DNA from: Arenibacter aquaticus
GTDB lineage: Bacteria; Bacteroidota; Bacteroidia; Flavobacteriales; Flavobacteriaceae
Assembly (NCBI RefSeq): GCF_003957295.1
Contig: NZ_RQPJ01000003.1
Coordinates: forward strand, 627,135 to 691,134
Direction: 5' to 3'
DNA length: 64,000 nt
The translations under genes were made by a program, and so were the position numbers. Below, one piece after another: positions 26,847 through 38,100 of this stretch (the first letter of the stretch is position 1; the number at the start of each line of letters is the position of its first letter). The notes under the pieces are model-generated. The model was not told where the DNA came from, did no database searches, and saw only the letters and a list, made by a program, of their open reading frames with translations.

Positions 26847-29800
26847 TTAAAATGTTAGATTCACACCCAATGTAAAAGTTCTTGGCAAGGGGTACTGGAA
26901 GCTATTTTGATCACTTGTCCCACCCTTTTCTGGTTGGTATCCAGGGTATGCTGTGAAATAATATAAATTTTGACCAGTTCCGTAAATTTCAACGCCAGTT
27001 ATTGGAGTTTTATTCAACCACTTTTTTGGCATGGTATAGTTCAAGGTTACATCTCTAATACATAGATAATCTCCTTTATAATACATATCTGAACTTCCTC
27101 TATTCCAGTTACCCATAGGGTCTCCTTGATAATATTGCGCTATACTAGTTTTAGTGTTTGTAGGTGTCCACATATTATTCATACTCGGCATCATTGCAAT
27201 GTTTGCAGTATATCTACCATTGCGGTATCTGGTCTCATAATCATAAACCATATGACCTAGAGCATAATCCATATTTAATCTAAGATTAAAATTTTTATAC
27301 GTGAATGTATTTATTACCCCACCATAATGAGGTGCTCTAGAACGACCAATGTATATTCTATCTAAGGAATTAATTACCTTATCACCGTTAAGGTCTGCCC
27401 ATCTAACATCTCCTCCTCCTTTATTTACTCTATCTGCAATTGTAACTACGTTATCTCCATTAGTATCTATAACTTGATAATCTGTACCCATTACAAATCT
27501 ACCAGCTCCTCCATTTGCCCTTGTATCAATAATGCCATCATCAACTACCTCTTGCCAATTTTCATAAATTCCATCATGTTTGTAGGCATAGATCAACCCT
27601 AATTCTTGACCTTCTTGGTACCCACCTACCCAAATTGTGTTGTCTGTGTTATTTGGATCAACAACCTCTATACCTCCAATTCTATTGTTTTCAACCCCAT
27701 TATCTGGAAGTTTCAGGACTGCGGTCTTGTTATAAGAATAGTTTGCTCCAAACTCCCAATTAAAGTTTTGTCCGTTAATAATGTGAACATTTACACCTAA
27801 TTCAACCCCCTTATTTCCTAATTCAGCAAAGTTTGTCGTTATACTTGAATAACCTGTATTTGCAGGCAAGCTTAAACTTTGCAAAAGATCGGTAGTTTCT
27901 CGTTTGTAATAATCCGCCAATAATGTGATTCTGTTATCAAATAAACCAATATCCAACCCAGCGTCAAACGTTCTAGTTGTCTCCCATTTTAAACCACTGT
28001 TCGCCAATCCTGTCTTATAAACTACTCCTTGTCCCCCATAAACTCCTGCACCATAGCCACCTTGAAAAGTATACAAACCAAGATTATTGTTATTCCCTGT
28101 TTCTCCAAATGAGGCCCGAATTTTTAGAGTATTCAAAATGTTTGAAAAGAAAGATGAATTGAAGAAACCTTCATTATGAATATTCCAACCCGCTGACACA
28201 CCTTTAAAAACCCCCCATTTATTATCGTCACCAAAACGAGAGGATCCATCTCTTCGTACACTTGCTTGGAATAAATAGCGTTTATCATAATCGTAAATTA
28301 ACCTTGAAGCAAACCCAATTAAGACATCTTTTGTTGTTGTACTTGTTGGAACCTGAAATGCTTCTGCACCTCCATTTAATGTTTTTATTACATCGGTAGG
28401 AGATCCTTGTGACGCAGCATTGGAATAAAAATAATCTAACGAACGGTAAGACGCTAGAGCAGTTGCGGCAATATTGTGCTTTTCATTAAAAGTTTTATTA
28501 TAAGACAAAACACCATCGAATTGTTTAATCCAATTTATTGCAGTAACTGTTCGCTTAATCCTATCAGAATTCAAAGTAGTTCCATTTAAATAGGCATCGT
28601 TAGATGAATTCTCTAATGTTTCAACATGATAAATAGATCCTTTAGGAGAAAAATTTAATTCTGGAGTTATATCCCAGTTAAATCCCAAAAGCGCTGTCCA
28701 TCTAGTTTTACGCTGGTCTCGAATAAGATGCTCATTTACATAGTCCGGATTAGCCATAAGTTGATTTACCCCTGGTGCTAAAGAGCCATCCCCAAAAGTA
28801 TATTTTGTACTTGGAGCAATATTTGGAGACCTTAAAATGGCATTGCGCAAATGTACGCCTGAACTATAATTACTCGAAGAGAAACCTGAGGGTTGGTCTT
28901 TCATTTCATGAGAAATATCAAACTTTCCAAAAACTTTAAAATGATCCGTGATTTTTCTGTCTGAATTTAAAACAGCTGTAAATAAATCATATTGTGTATT
29001 TACTAAAACACCTTTATCATTTAATAATCCAGCGTTTAAATAAAACGAGCCTTTTTCATCTGCACCAGAAAAGCTCAAATTATTTTCTTGTCTAATACCA
29101 ACACTATAATTTATATCATACCAGTCCATATCCTTAAAAAGGATATCCCTACCTGTTACAGGATCAGCCATTTTAGACCACCCCTGCGACAATAAATATC
29201 TATTATCATCATTCAAAAGCATTGTTGTATATAAAGTATTGGAGCTTAAATTATTGCCGGTCCCATAACTATCAGCATTATCCAAGGAACTTAATGAAGC
29301 CGCTCTTGCATCACCTCCGAATGAGTTAATTACACTATTGCCTAATAAAATGCTGTTTAATTGACCGATTCGGGCTGTACGAATATAATCCTCACCACCT
29401 ATAGGTCTAAATTTTTCATTCCTAAATGCTGAAAACCCTGACCTACTTCGAAATATTATTGAAGACTTCCCAACATCACCAGTCTTAGTTGTTATTATTA
29501 TTACGCCATTAGACCCCCTTGCTCCATAAATAGCTGTAGAAGTAGCATCTTTCAATACCTGTATGGTTTTTATATTGTCTGAACGCAAACCATTTATTTC
29601 TCCTCTTTCAACTCCATCAACAATATAAAGTGGAGAACTTCCTCCTGAAATAGAGCTTCCTCCACGTAATACTATTTGTGGGCCAGAACCAGGCTGACCC
29701 GAAGTATTTATAACGGTTAAACCCGGCACCTTACCTTGGAGCGCTTGAGTTACATTAGCATATACGAGATTATTTATATCTTTAGTATTTACTTTTGATA

Positions 29801-30485
29801 TTGAACTTGTAACCGTTTCCCGAGATTGGGTACCGTAACCCACAACTACAACTTCCTCCAGTCCTGCAGCACTTTCCTTTAAAACTATTTTAATATTGGA
29901 TTGCTCAGTAATGGCAACCTCATTGGTTGCAAAACCAATATAGGAAACTACTAAAATAGCACTGTCATTGTCAACAGAAATTGAAAAATTTCCATCAAAA
30001 TCCGCCTGAGTACCATTAGTCGTTCCTTTTTCAAGGATGTTTGCACCAGGTAATGGTTGACCGTCCATATCCAATACCGTTCCTGAAATAGTTAAGGTTT
30101 GCTGCTTTTTGAAGGACGGACCGGTGGCAATAATAACTATTTTATTACCTTTAAGATCTAACTTGAAGTCCTTTCCTGCAAAACAAGTTTCCAATAATCT
30201 ATTCGCTCGAATGAAACCCTTTTTTAATTGAACTTTAGGTAGATTTTTAAATAAATCCTCTTGGTATATAAAAGTGTATTCGGTCTGTTCCCTTAACAAG
30301 TCAAAAACATCATCGATAGACACCATTTGATCTTTATCAATATGAATCTTGGTGCTTTGTGAGAAAATTTCACCCGTAGTGAACCCAAAGGTAGAAGTAC
30401 AAAGTAAGAATATAAATACTCTCATGGAGAACAGTAGTAACCCTTTCCGCTGACGGAAAAGAATGTTAATAAATTTAATTTTCAT
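26847..30485 (-). CDS. SusC-family TonB-dependent transporter with N-terminal STN domain
   Basis: The start chosen is the ATG at 30485 (MKIKFINILF), 27 bp inside the longest frame, giving 1212 residues. After the signal peptide an STN (secretin/TonB short N-terminal) domain spans about 45-115 (VFDLLREQTEYTFIYQEDLF), followed by a CarboxypepD_reg-like domain (SGTVLDMDGQPLPGANILE). The plug has IVLRGGSSISGGSSPLYIVDG and IYGARGSNGVIIITTKTG, and a 22-strand barrel ends TFTLGVNLTF. STN domains contact FecR-type anti-sigma factors, and fecR is 97 bp upstream. Substrate binding should therefore induce the system through the ECF sigma factor at 31875. Confidence 0.93.
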   Translation of the reverse strand: MKIKFINILFRQRKGLLLFSMRVFIFLLCTSTFGFTTGEIFSQSTKIHIDKDQMVSIDDVFDLLREQTEYTFIYQEDLFKNLPKVQLKKGFIRANRLLETCFAGKDFKLDLKGNKIVIIATGPSFKKQQTLTISGTVLDMDGQPLPGANILEKGTTNGTQADFDGNFSISVDNDSAILVVSYIGFATNEVAITEQSNIKIVLKESAAGLEEVVVVGYGTQSRETVTSSISKVNTKDINNLVYANVTQALQGKVPGLTVINTSGQPGSGPQIVLRGGSSISGGSSPLYIVDGVERGEINGLRSDNIKTIQVLKDATSTAIYGARGSNGVIIITTKTGDVGKSSIIFRSRSGFSAFRNEKFRPIGGEDYIRTARIGQLNSILLGNSVINSFGGDARAASLSSLDNADSYGTGNNLSSNTLYTTMLLNDDNRYLLSQGWSKMADPVTGRDILFKDMDWYDINYSVGIRQENNLSFSGADEKGSFYLNAGLLNDKGVLVNTQYDLFTAVLNSDRKITDHFKVFGKFDISHEMKDQPSGFSSSNYSSGVHLRNAILRSPNIAPSTKYTFGDGSLAPGVNQLMANPDYVNEHLIRDQRKTRWTALLGFNWDITPELNFSPKGSIYHVETLENSSNDAYLNGTTLNSDRIKRTVTAINWIKQFDGVLSYNKTFNEKHNIAATALASYRSLDYFYSNAASQGSPTDVIKTLNGGAEAFQVPTSTTTKDVLIGFASRLIYDYDKRYLFQASVRRDGSSRFGDDNKWGVFKGVSAGWNIHNEGFFNSSFFSNILNTLKIRASFGETGNNNNLGLYTFQGGYGAGVYGGQGVVYKTGLANSGLKWETTRTFDAGLDIGLFDNRITLLADYYKRETTDLLQSLSLPANTGYSSITTNFAELGNKGVELGVNVHIINGQNFNWEFGANYSYNKTAVLKLPDNGVENNRIGGIEVVDPNNTDNTIWVGGYQEGQELGLIYAYKHDGIYENWQEVVDDGIIDTRANGGAGRFVMGTDYQVIDTNGDNVVTIADRVNKGGGDVRWADLNGDKVINSLDRIYIGRSRAPHYGGVINTFTYKNFNLRLNMDYALGHMVYDYETRYRNGRYTANIAMMPSMNNMWTPTNTKTSIAQYYQGDPMGNWNRGSSDMYYKGDYLCIRDVTLNYTMPKKWLNKTPITGVEIYGTGQNLYYFTAYPGYQPEKGGTSDQNSFQYPLPRTFTLGVNLTF

Positions 30486-30581
30486 AAATTTGAATTTTGG
30501 TTGGTTAAACATTAATGATCAATCGATTCATAAAGGGGATTAAAGCACAGTACTGTCCAGGTATAACTTAATTCCCTTTCT

Positions 30582-31763
30582 TTATTTTAGCATAATTCTT
30601 TTTTCTTTTATCTCATACGCTTTAATATAATTAGTGGTTAAAATATTGTTTAATATTTCCTCAATAGTTTCGTCCTTCCTTAATACGCCATTAAATTTCA
30701 CAGCCTTAAGTTCAGGCCTTGAAAATAATATGTCTACATCATACCAACGGGAAAGCACCTTAGCAATCTCTTCTAAGGACTTACCCTTAAAACTAAAGAG
30801 ACCCCTTCTCCAAGAAATTTCATCATTGATATTTACAGGTTTAACGATAATACTATTATTATTTATGTCCAAAGTAGACTGCTGGTTTGGCGCAAGTACT
30901 TTCTTATTTGTAGAGGTATTTATCACTACTTCACCTTCGACCAAGGTCGTATAAACATTGGTTTCATCTCTATATGCTTTTAGATTAAACTCTGTTCCCA
31001 GTACTTCTATCACCTGTGAAGTGTTCAATACCTCGAAAGTCGCCCCATCATGCAATGAACTTGGAGATACTTCAAAATACGCTTCACCATAGACCAGTTC
31101 TACTTCTCTTGTTTCCCCTTCTTTGAAAGCCACGGGATACTTCATACGACTTTCCGAATTAAGCCACACCAAAGTTCCATCTGACAATTTTATATGAAAT
31201 TGACCTCCTCTAGGAATGGTTAAAAAATTATAAGCAACTTCGGCATTTTCTGATTGTGAAGTATCATATATCAATTCTTTCCCATTACTTTGTATTCTAT
31301 TTGTACGAATTGTTTTTCCTTTTTCCAAATCAATATTTGATCCATCTTCTAAAGTTAGAATAGCCTTATCAGTTCCAACTTCAATTACATTATCAATGGT
31401 TAATGGGGCCTCTATATTTTTTTTTAATTCTTCAGATTTATTGTCAAGAATCCCATTTTCTAGAATATATCCACTAGCAACAAACACTAATATTACTGCA
31501 GCATATTTGACATAGTTTAGGGTTTTTCTCTTGATTCGGTCTTTCCTTTCCTGTTCTATAAATTTTAATAGCCGCTTTTTGGAATTATCAGTACCAAATC
31601 TTTTCATATTAACATTGATTGCATAATTGATTTTAACATATTTTACAAACTTCTCCTTATTAGAAGGATTTTCAATCCACCGTGAAAGCAAATCCAACTC
31701 AGAAAGGGATACTTGTCTAGTGAAGTATTTGGCAATCAGATTTTGTATTTTTTTAGACATCAT
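30582..31763 (-). CDS. FecR-family anti-sigma factor
   Basis: A 393-residue single-pass protein (an ATG at 31760 is an equal start). The cytoplasmic part (1-85) would hold the sigma factor. A membrane helix follows (about 84-102, AAVILVFVASGYIL). The periplasmic FecR domain contains FLTIPRGGQFHIKLSDGTLVWLN and GEAYFEVSP, and a DUF4974-type C-terminus ends LNNILTTNYIKAYEIKEKRI. It should relay occupancy of the STN-type SusC to the divergent ECF sigma factor. In most such systems the sigma gene is upstream in the same direction, while here it is divergent with a 111-bp gap. Confidence 0.9.
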   Translation of the reverse strand: MMSKKIQNLIAKYFTRQVSLSELDLLSRWIENPSNKEKFVKYVKINYAINVNMKRFGTDNSKKRLLKFIEQERKDRIKRKTLNYVKYAAVILVFVASGYILENGILDNKSEELKKNIEAPLTIDNVIEVGTDKAILTLEDGSNIDLEKGKTIRTNRIQSNGKELIYDTSQSENAEVAYNFLTIPRGGQFHIKLSDGTLVWLNSESRMKYPVAFKEGETREVELVYGEAYFEVSPSSLHDGATFEVLNTSQVIEVLGTEFNLKAYRDETNVYTTLVEGEVVINTSTNKKVLAPNQQSTLDINNNSIIVKPVNINDEISWRRGLFSFKGKSLEEIAKVLSRWYDVDILFSRPELKAVKFNGVLRKDETIEEILNNILTTNYIKAYEIKEKRIMLK

Positions 31764-31874
31764 ATATTCAATTCCGTAATTAAAACGCTATTATTTTACA
31801 CAACCCTTGCTTTTATGTTGATTATTTTTATTCTTTTGTCAAAAATTCTATGTTACAATTATAATTTTCAAATT

Positions 31875-32471
31875 ATGAAAATCGACCATTTTAACGAAAA
31901 GACTTTGATCAATGGCTTAAAAAATGGGGAATCCTTGGCGTATACCCAATTGGTAGAAACCTACCATAATAGGTTATGTAATTATGCCAATGAACTTATA
32001 AGTGATACTGATCTATCGGAAGATATTGTTCAGAATGTATATATTAAAATATGGAAAAAGCGCAAAAACTTAAAGGATGATGTTGACCTCAAGAACTACC
32101 TATACAAATCTGTTTACAACGGGTTTATTGATTATTACAGAAGAAATAGACCTGTTTTTTCATTGGAAAAATTACATATAGACACCTTGGTCGCATTTGT
32201 TCAGGAAGAATCGGAAAATTCTGTGGAAAGACTTATTTCTCAGGTAAAAATTGAAATTGAAAACCTTCCACCAAAATGCAAACGGTCCTTTGTTTTGAGC
32301 AAGCAGGAAGGTCTTTCCAATATTGAAATTGCAGAACATTTAAATATTTCCACAAAAACTGTTGAAGGTCATATTACAAAAGCATTTTCCATTTTACGCA
32401 AGACCCTGGACGCTAAATTAAATGGAGTCTTCCTATTACTTTTTGGAATGGACTTAAAACAGAAGGCTTAA
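31875..32471 (+). CDS. ECF-family RNA polymerase sigma factor (FecI-like)
   Basis: The start chosen is the ATG at 31875 (MKIDHFNEKT); the open frame extends 54 codons upstream, but that part overlaps fecR on the other strand and is not protein-like for this family. The 198-residue product has sigma region 2 (YTQLVETYHNRLCNYANELI, then DIVQNVYIKIWKKR) and region 4 (SKQEGLSNIEIAEHLNISTK, then TVEGHITKAFSILRK). It is the partner of the divergent FecR and should activate the susC/susD/sialidase operon 30485-23342. Confidence 0.9.
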   Translation: MKIDHFNEKTLINGLKNGESLAYTQLVETYHNRLCNYANELISDTDLSEDIVQNVYIKIWKKRKNLKDDVDLKNYLYKSVYNGFIDYYRRNRPVFSLEKLHIDTLVAFVQEESENSVERLISQVKIEIENLPPKCKRSFVLSKQEGLSNIEIAEHLNISTKTVEGHITKAFSILRKTLDAKLNGVFLLLFGMDLKQKA

Positions 32472-33267
32472 CGATTATAGTATTTTCCACTTTAAAGCAA
32501 TATTAAATTACCAGCCCCTTCTATAAATTAGTGTAAAAATTGTATTCAGCATTATGGCCCTTATGTAATAGGTAAGAAGAGTAAATAGTTATAGATGGAA
32601 AAAGACAGATTCTTTTCACTAAAAACTGGACAGAACATATCCTGGGACATGAATTTTCCCGGAATTTTTTTATGGCTTATTTTGGAAGCTAATTTTCGTC
32701 CGGGTTAAAAGGGATTTTGGCGTTTTAGTGAGGGTCGGGCATACCTTTCCCGTCGGAGTTTCGGTTCGATGGTCCCTAAGTCATCCTTTGCAAAGCAATG
32801 CCCGACTTCCGCCTACCGATCTCCAGGGCATTTGCCGTATGGGTGCCGAAGAAAACCCATCTATAAGATTTCGGTAGCTATGATCCGGACTCTAATCATT
32901 TCAAATTCTTTTAAATCAGCTCCTTACGATCTATAAAAAAAGGGATCAGACTTTAGATAAAAGTCCAACCCTAGTTATTTTTAACATACACAGTTTACGG
33001 GATAGTGTCTTTCCTTGTCTCTTAAAACCTTCTCCTAAAAAAATAATAGCTACAATTTTTGTTTGGCCTGCAACATCAATATTTGTGACTATTATAGTGA
33101 TAAGTGTAGACCCTAGAAAAACAAAGGCATCCGTCCTAATAGCAACTTTAGTACCATAGTAATTTCTGTCCATCCCATTAAAAAACCTAATAAAACAGCT
33201 AAGTCAAACCTATGCAATAGCGTTAATTCAGTTTGTTTATCCATTTGTAAGTTAACGTTTAACGTGA
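32472..33267. other. Non-coding spacer with a structured GC-richer patch
   Basis: No convincing gene is present; a 75-codon frame on the minus strand (32946-33173) has no family features. A patch at about 32690-32890 is richer in G+C than its surroundings and contains an inverted repeat (see 32734-32806). The spacer divides the glycan locus from the metal-efflux block. Confidence 0.4.
32734..32806. repeat. 9-bp inverted repeat pair in the spacer
   Basis: GTCGGGCAT (32734-32742) and ATGCCCGAC (32798-32806) are perfect inverted copies 55 bp apart. A CTTTGCAAAG palindrome lies just inside the right arm. It could be a structured RNA, a dispersed repeat or the scar of an element end. Confidence 0.45.
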
Positions 33268-33684
33268 TTAAACCCCATTGCATTTTTCACAAATGCCTTT
33301 TACCGTAAGGTTCATATCTATTGATATATAACCTTTGGGAAGGTTGATTTGAGGGATTTTATAATCTGTCAAGCATACCGTTTCTTGGCATATGTTGCAT
33401 CTAAAATGTAGGTGCAGGTCATTATTTTCCTCAGAAGTAGAATGATTTTCACAAATAGCGTATTTTATGATACCAGTGCCATCTTCTATCGAATGTACCA
33501 ATCCGATTTCTTCAAATGTTTTTATAGTCCGATAGAGCGTACTTCGCCCCGAGGTTTTAAAGTCTTTTTCCAGTTCGCCTAAGCTTATGGCATTTTCTCT
33601 ATTCACCAATAATTTATATACCAATAATCGCATTGCAGTAGGGCGAACCCCTTTATCTTCCAGTATTTTTACAATTTGTTCCAT
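33268..33684 (-). CDS. Fur-family metalloregulator (Zur-like)
   Basis: A 138-residue regulator. A winged helix covers about 1-80 (GVRPTAMRLLVYKLL, then SGRSTLYRTIKTFEEIGLVH). The dimerisation part has LHLHFRCNICQETVCL and ends GICEKCNG, giving the two CxxC pairs of a structural zinc site. It lies 187 bp downstream of the CzcB-type gene in the same direction, so a zinc or other divalent-metal response is more likely than iron. Fur-family members repress with bound metal, and the operator was not identified. Confidence 0.88.
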   Translation of the reverse strand: MEQIVKILEDKGVRPTAMRLLVYKLLVNRENAISLGELEKDFKTSGRSTLYRTIKTFEEIGLVHSIEDGTGIIKYAICENHSTSEENNDLHLHFRCNICQETVCLTDYKIPQINLPKGYISIDMNLTVKGICEKCNGV

Positions 33685-33871
33685 TTTATCAAGTGTTACC
33701 TGTAATGATTGATAATCCTTAGCATTTTATTTCATATTGCTAGTGAATTCATTTCTATCATTTTCCCTATTTCATGAATTGCTTTTTGAATGGGCCTGCC
33801 GTTTTATCCCGTTTTTGGAATAACATAGAACAGACCCTTATCAACCAATCAAAATCAATTATTATATTTTA

Positions 33872-35113
33872 TTAATGACTATGTGATGTTTCGCTTTTTT
33901 GCATTTCAGATATCAGGTAGTAGGCATTGTTGAATACGACTTGGGCATCCTCGGCAAGCGGTTCCAATAGTTTTATTTCTACCCAACCATCTTCAGTTAT
34001 TCCTTTACGGACTTCAATAGGTTTTAACTCCCATTCAACCTTACCATCTTCCAAATGTTCTTGTGCTATAAAAATGAACGGCTTTCCACCTTCTTCTATA
34101 ATGGCATCTTCTGGTAAAGCCGTCACCGGTGCCTCACCAGTCCTTATTTTTCCATTGATATACATTCCCGGAATGAGGAAATCTTCTTTTTTATCGATTT
34201 CCGCGTGTATGTGTACGGCCTTGGGGTTCTGTTCAAACTGTTTTCCTACGGAATAAATTTCACCGGTAAGGTTGCTATTGGGAACCGACTCTAACGTAAA
34301 AGAAATTTTTTGTCCCTTTTTAACCTTATGGATGTCCTTTTCAAAAACCATTAGATCCGCATGAATATGCTCATTATCCACAATTTCAAACATAGGCGTT
34401 TGTGGTGCTACATATTGCCCCATTTGAACTTTTACTTTCTCTATATAACCAGCAATAGGGCTTGTTACAGGAACATATTCGTAAATTTCACCTCTCCTTA
34501 TTTTTGAGGCACTAATATTCAATTGACGTAACTGCGATTCATAACCTTTTACCTCTGCTTTAATCGATTGGTATTCAGACTCCGTTTGTTGAAATATCTT
34601 TCCTGAGCCTACCTTTTCTTCATATAACCGTTTTTGGCGTTCGTATTCTTTTTCCAAAAACTGCATCCTGTTATAGGTTTTTATATAATTGGTCTGGACT
34701 TGGGACAGGTTTGGGTGGGAAAGGTATGCCAAGGTCTGTCCTTTACGCACTTTATCTCCTTCTATAACCTTGATGCTACTTACGTTACCACCCAAAATAG
34801 CAGTTACCGTAGCTTCATACTGAGGTGGCACCTCCAATTGTCCGTTAGCTTTAACAACACCTGAAAGCGATTTTGTTGGTAAAGCAGCTACTTTAATGCC
34901 CAAACTATTGAATTTTAGCTCGGATAAATGCGCTGCTTCGCCTTCTTCAAAAATCTCTTCGTTTTCTTCGTGTTCCTCTCCTTCTTTACGGTCATGGGTT
35001 TCTTCTGTTTTTGAGGCTTCCTCCCCTACCGCTTGTTCTGTTTCTTCCTTGCAGCCCATAATAAGGGCAAGCACTAGAGACAGCATTAAAATCATTATTA
35101 TTTGCGTTTTCAT
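33872..35113 (-). CDS. CzcB-type RND efflux periplasmic adaptor lipoprotein
   Basis: A 413-residue membrane-fusion protein with lipobox ALIMGC (C21). An acidic/His-rich linker (about 25-60, HDRKEGEEHEENEE) and a His-rich tail (SETSHSH) suggest metal capture. The biotinyl-lipoyl-like half-motifs (GGNVSSIKVIEGDKVRKGQ, and SPIAGYIEKVKVQMGQYV) flank an alpha-helical hairpin at about 130-200. A beta-barrel domain follows (TLESVPNSNLTGEIYSVG). It links the inner-membrane pump to the outer-membrane channel. It is 13 bp downstream of the pump gene. Confidence 0.92.
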   Translation of the reverse strand: MKTQIIMILMLSLVLALIMGCKEETEQAVGEEASKTEETHDRKEGEEHEENEEIFEEGEAAHLSELKFNSLGIKVAALPTKSLSGVVKANGQLEVPPQYEATVTAILGGNVSSIKVIEGDKVRKGQTLAYLSHPNLSQVQTNYIKTYNRMQFLEKEYERQKRLYEEKVGSGKIFQQTESEYQSIKAEVKGYESQLRQLNISASKIRRGEIYEYVPVTSPIAGYIEKVKVQMGQYVAPQTPMFEIVDNEHIHADLMVFEKDIHKVKKGQKISFTLESVPNSNLTGEIYSVGKQFEQNPKAVHIHAEIDKKEDFLIPGMYINGKIRTGEAPVTALPEDAIIEEGGKPFIFIAQEHLEDGKVEWELKPIEVRKGITEDGWVEIKLLEPLAEDAQVVFNNAYYLISEMQKSETSHSH

Positions 35114-35126
35114 CTTATTATTTGTC

Positions 35127-38100
35127 TTAATTTTTATTTGGATTCTTCAGGTAATATTCTAGTTGGTTACGACTGTCCAAGTAGCTGTTGAAAGCTTCCC
35201 AGGCACTTATTTCTATGCGGATAACATCTCTAATATTTTGTAAGAAAGCCACATAGTCGATAGCACCTTCCTTAAAGGCCAATATAGTACCTCTTCGCTG
35301 TTCTTTGGCCAATGGAAGTGCTTTGTTTTTATAATAATCCCACGAGTTTTGCCATTTTATAAAATCTTCACGCCTATTTTCATAGGCTGTTTTTAACTTT
35401 AGCTTTTCGGTGTGAAAATTCTCTTCTGCTATTTTCTTGTCAATTTTTGCCTTTTGCGCTCTTCCTAAATTGGCACCGAAAAGCAATGGAATTTGTATAC
35501 CCATTTGATATTGATAAAATCCTGATTGACCGTTAATTTGCTGCCTGCCGTATTGTACCTGGAACTTTGGCAAAAATTCAGATTTTTGTACCCTGGTAAC
35601 TGCCTTAGCTACCTGTATTTGTTGCCTTGAGGCTTGAAGTAGCGGATGGTTCTCCAAGGGTGTCGCGCTATAATCCAACGGAGCTTCTAAAGATTCCAAT
35701 GAAGCATTTGGTACACCGTACAACGTATCACTGGCAAACCATTGGTTTAACTGTTGCAATGCTTTGTGGTATTCCCTAAAAGCCTGTTCTATTTGAATTT
35801 TGACCTCATTGGCTTGATTGGATGTTGCCAAATATTCCAAATTGGAAGTAGCTTCGGTTTTATACTTGATTCTGGCCGCTCTCTCAATATCCTGAAAAAC
35901 GGAATCCATGTGTTTATATACCAAAAATGTTTTTCGTTTTGTGTACACATTTGCCCAAGCCCTGCTTACCTCTCGTTCCACTTCCAGGGCAGTTAGGTTG
36001 ACAAGGTTTTCCGCCAAATGGATACGTTCCTTTTGCAACTTTAATTTGGGAACGATCCCAAACACATTGATTTCCTGCTGTTGCACCCCGATGGTATTGG
36101 ACACACCATTTTCTCCATTGCCTACTTCTTCCTTTCCAGTAAATATTTGGGTACTTCCAAAATCAAAGGCAGTTTTTCGCATCGCTTTCTCTCCTTCAAT
36201 TCCAAGCTTTGCGGCTTTTAAACTAGGGTAATTGGCAATGGCCATTTTCTTGGCTTTTTCCAGGCTTATCGTTGGCAAACTATCCTGTAGGATTACTTTG
36301 TTTTCCAATGTACCTTCTTGAGCAGAAGCTGGAATGGCAAAACCCAATATGCATCCTATGATTATAACGATAGCTATAGCACTTGGTTTTAACGAAGAAA
36401 GCTTCTTTTTACTTTTGTTTTCTTCCCGTTTTTCAATGAATGTATATAAAATTGGAAGTACAATCAGTGTTAGTAAAGTCGCCGTTAGCATACCTCCTAT
36501 GACAACGGTTGCCAATGGTCGTTGTACTTCGGCACCGGCCGATGATGAAAATGCCATAGGCATAAAGCCTAAAATATCTGTAGTTGCTGTTAACATAATG
36601 GGGCGTATTCTTTCTTTTGTTCCTGTTAATATTCTTTCCCGTATGCTTGTTACACCTTCTTCCTTTAAGGAGTTAAATCGGTTTATAAGCACCAATCCGT
36701 TCAGAACGGCAACCCCAAACAACACTATAAACCCAACACCCGCAGAAATACTGAATGGCAAATCCCGTAACCATAGGGCAAATATGCCGCCGATGGCCGC
36801 CAATGGAATAGCGATGTATATCATTATGGATTGTGAAAACGATTTTAGGGCAAAATACAGGAGCACAAAGATCAAGAACAGTGCTATGGGCACTACGATG
36901 GTCAACCGTTCTTTGGCCCGTACCAGGTTTTCAAACTCACCGCCATAGGTAATATAATACCCCGGTGGCAGATCCAACTCGGCATCTAGTTTCTGTTGAA
37001 TATCGGTTACCACGGATTCTACATCACGCCCTCTTGTATTTATGCCCACGTAGGTCCTACGAAAGGTATTGTCACGGGATATCTGCATAGGTCCCGGCAC
37101 ATAGCTTATGTCCGCCACTTCTTTGATGGGAACTTGGGTGCCATCGGGCAAATCGACATATAAAGCGCGTAAATTTTCGATGCTTTTACGGTGCTCCTCA
37201 TCAAATCGGATAACCATATCAAAGCGTTTTTCCCCTTCAAAAATGACACCTGCATTACCACCGGCAAATGCGGCACTTATGTAACTGTTTACTTTCTCAA
37301 TATCCAGCCCGTACTGTGCCATCTTTTTTCGATTGTACATTACGGTCATCTGTGGCAAGCCTGATGTTCGCTCTGGATTGACATCACCCACGCCTGGAAC
37401 GGTTTGGATAATAGCCGCCATTTCTTCTGCCTTTTTGGAAAGGACTTCTAAATCTTCGCCATACAATTTTACGGCAACGTCTTCCCGAACTCCTGTTAGC
37501 AGCTCGTTAAAACGCAATTCCACAGGTTGGCTAAATACTAGGTTTACCCCTGTAAGTTCACTATCCAGTTTATCCTTGATTTTATCGGTGAGTTCTTCTT
37601 TTGATTTTGCCGAAGTCCATTTGTACATATCTTTTTCCAAGATGATGAACATATCGGCAATATCCATCGGCATCGGGTCGGTAGGGATATCGGCAACACC
37701 AATTCTGGCAACTGCTGTCTTTACTTCTGGAAAGTTCTTGAGAAGTACGCTTTCTATTTTGTTTGATACATCGATAGCTTCTGTTAATCCTGTTCCCGGC
37801 CTTAAGAGTGCTTGCATGGCAAGGTCTCCTTCGTCCAATTGAGGTACAAATTCGCCTCCCATTCTTGAGAACACAAATCCTGAAACAAGAAGTAAAACTA
37901 CAGCTGCTCCTACAACTAAGGATTTTACTTTTAATGCTCCTTTTAAAAGCGGTAGATAGGCTTTTTGGATGCCCCCTATAATATTATCACTGATTTTTTC
38001 CAGCCAACTTTCGAATTTCCCGAACCAATTGTTTTTGTTTTTTACGGGTTTCATAAATAGAGCGGACATCATCGGAACATAGGTCAGGCAGAGGAAAATG

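Noticed and set aside
31713-31874. N-terminal extension of the ECF sigma factor
   Set aside because: This segment is antisense to the start of fecR and does not resemble sigma region 2.
32946-33173. 75-codon frame on the minus strand
   Set aside because: No family features, and it lies in an otherwise non-coding spacer.
36334-36948. Long plus-strand frames inside the metal pump gene
   Set aside because: They are antisense to a clear RND pump and have no domain of their own.
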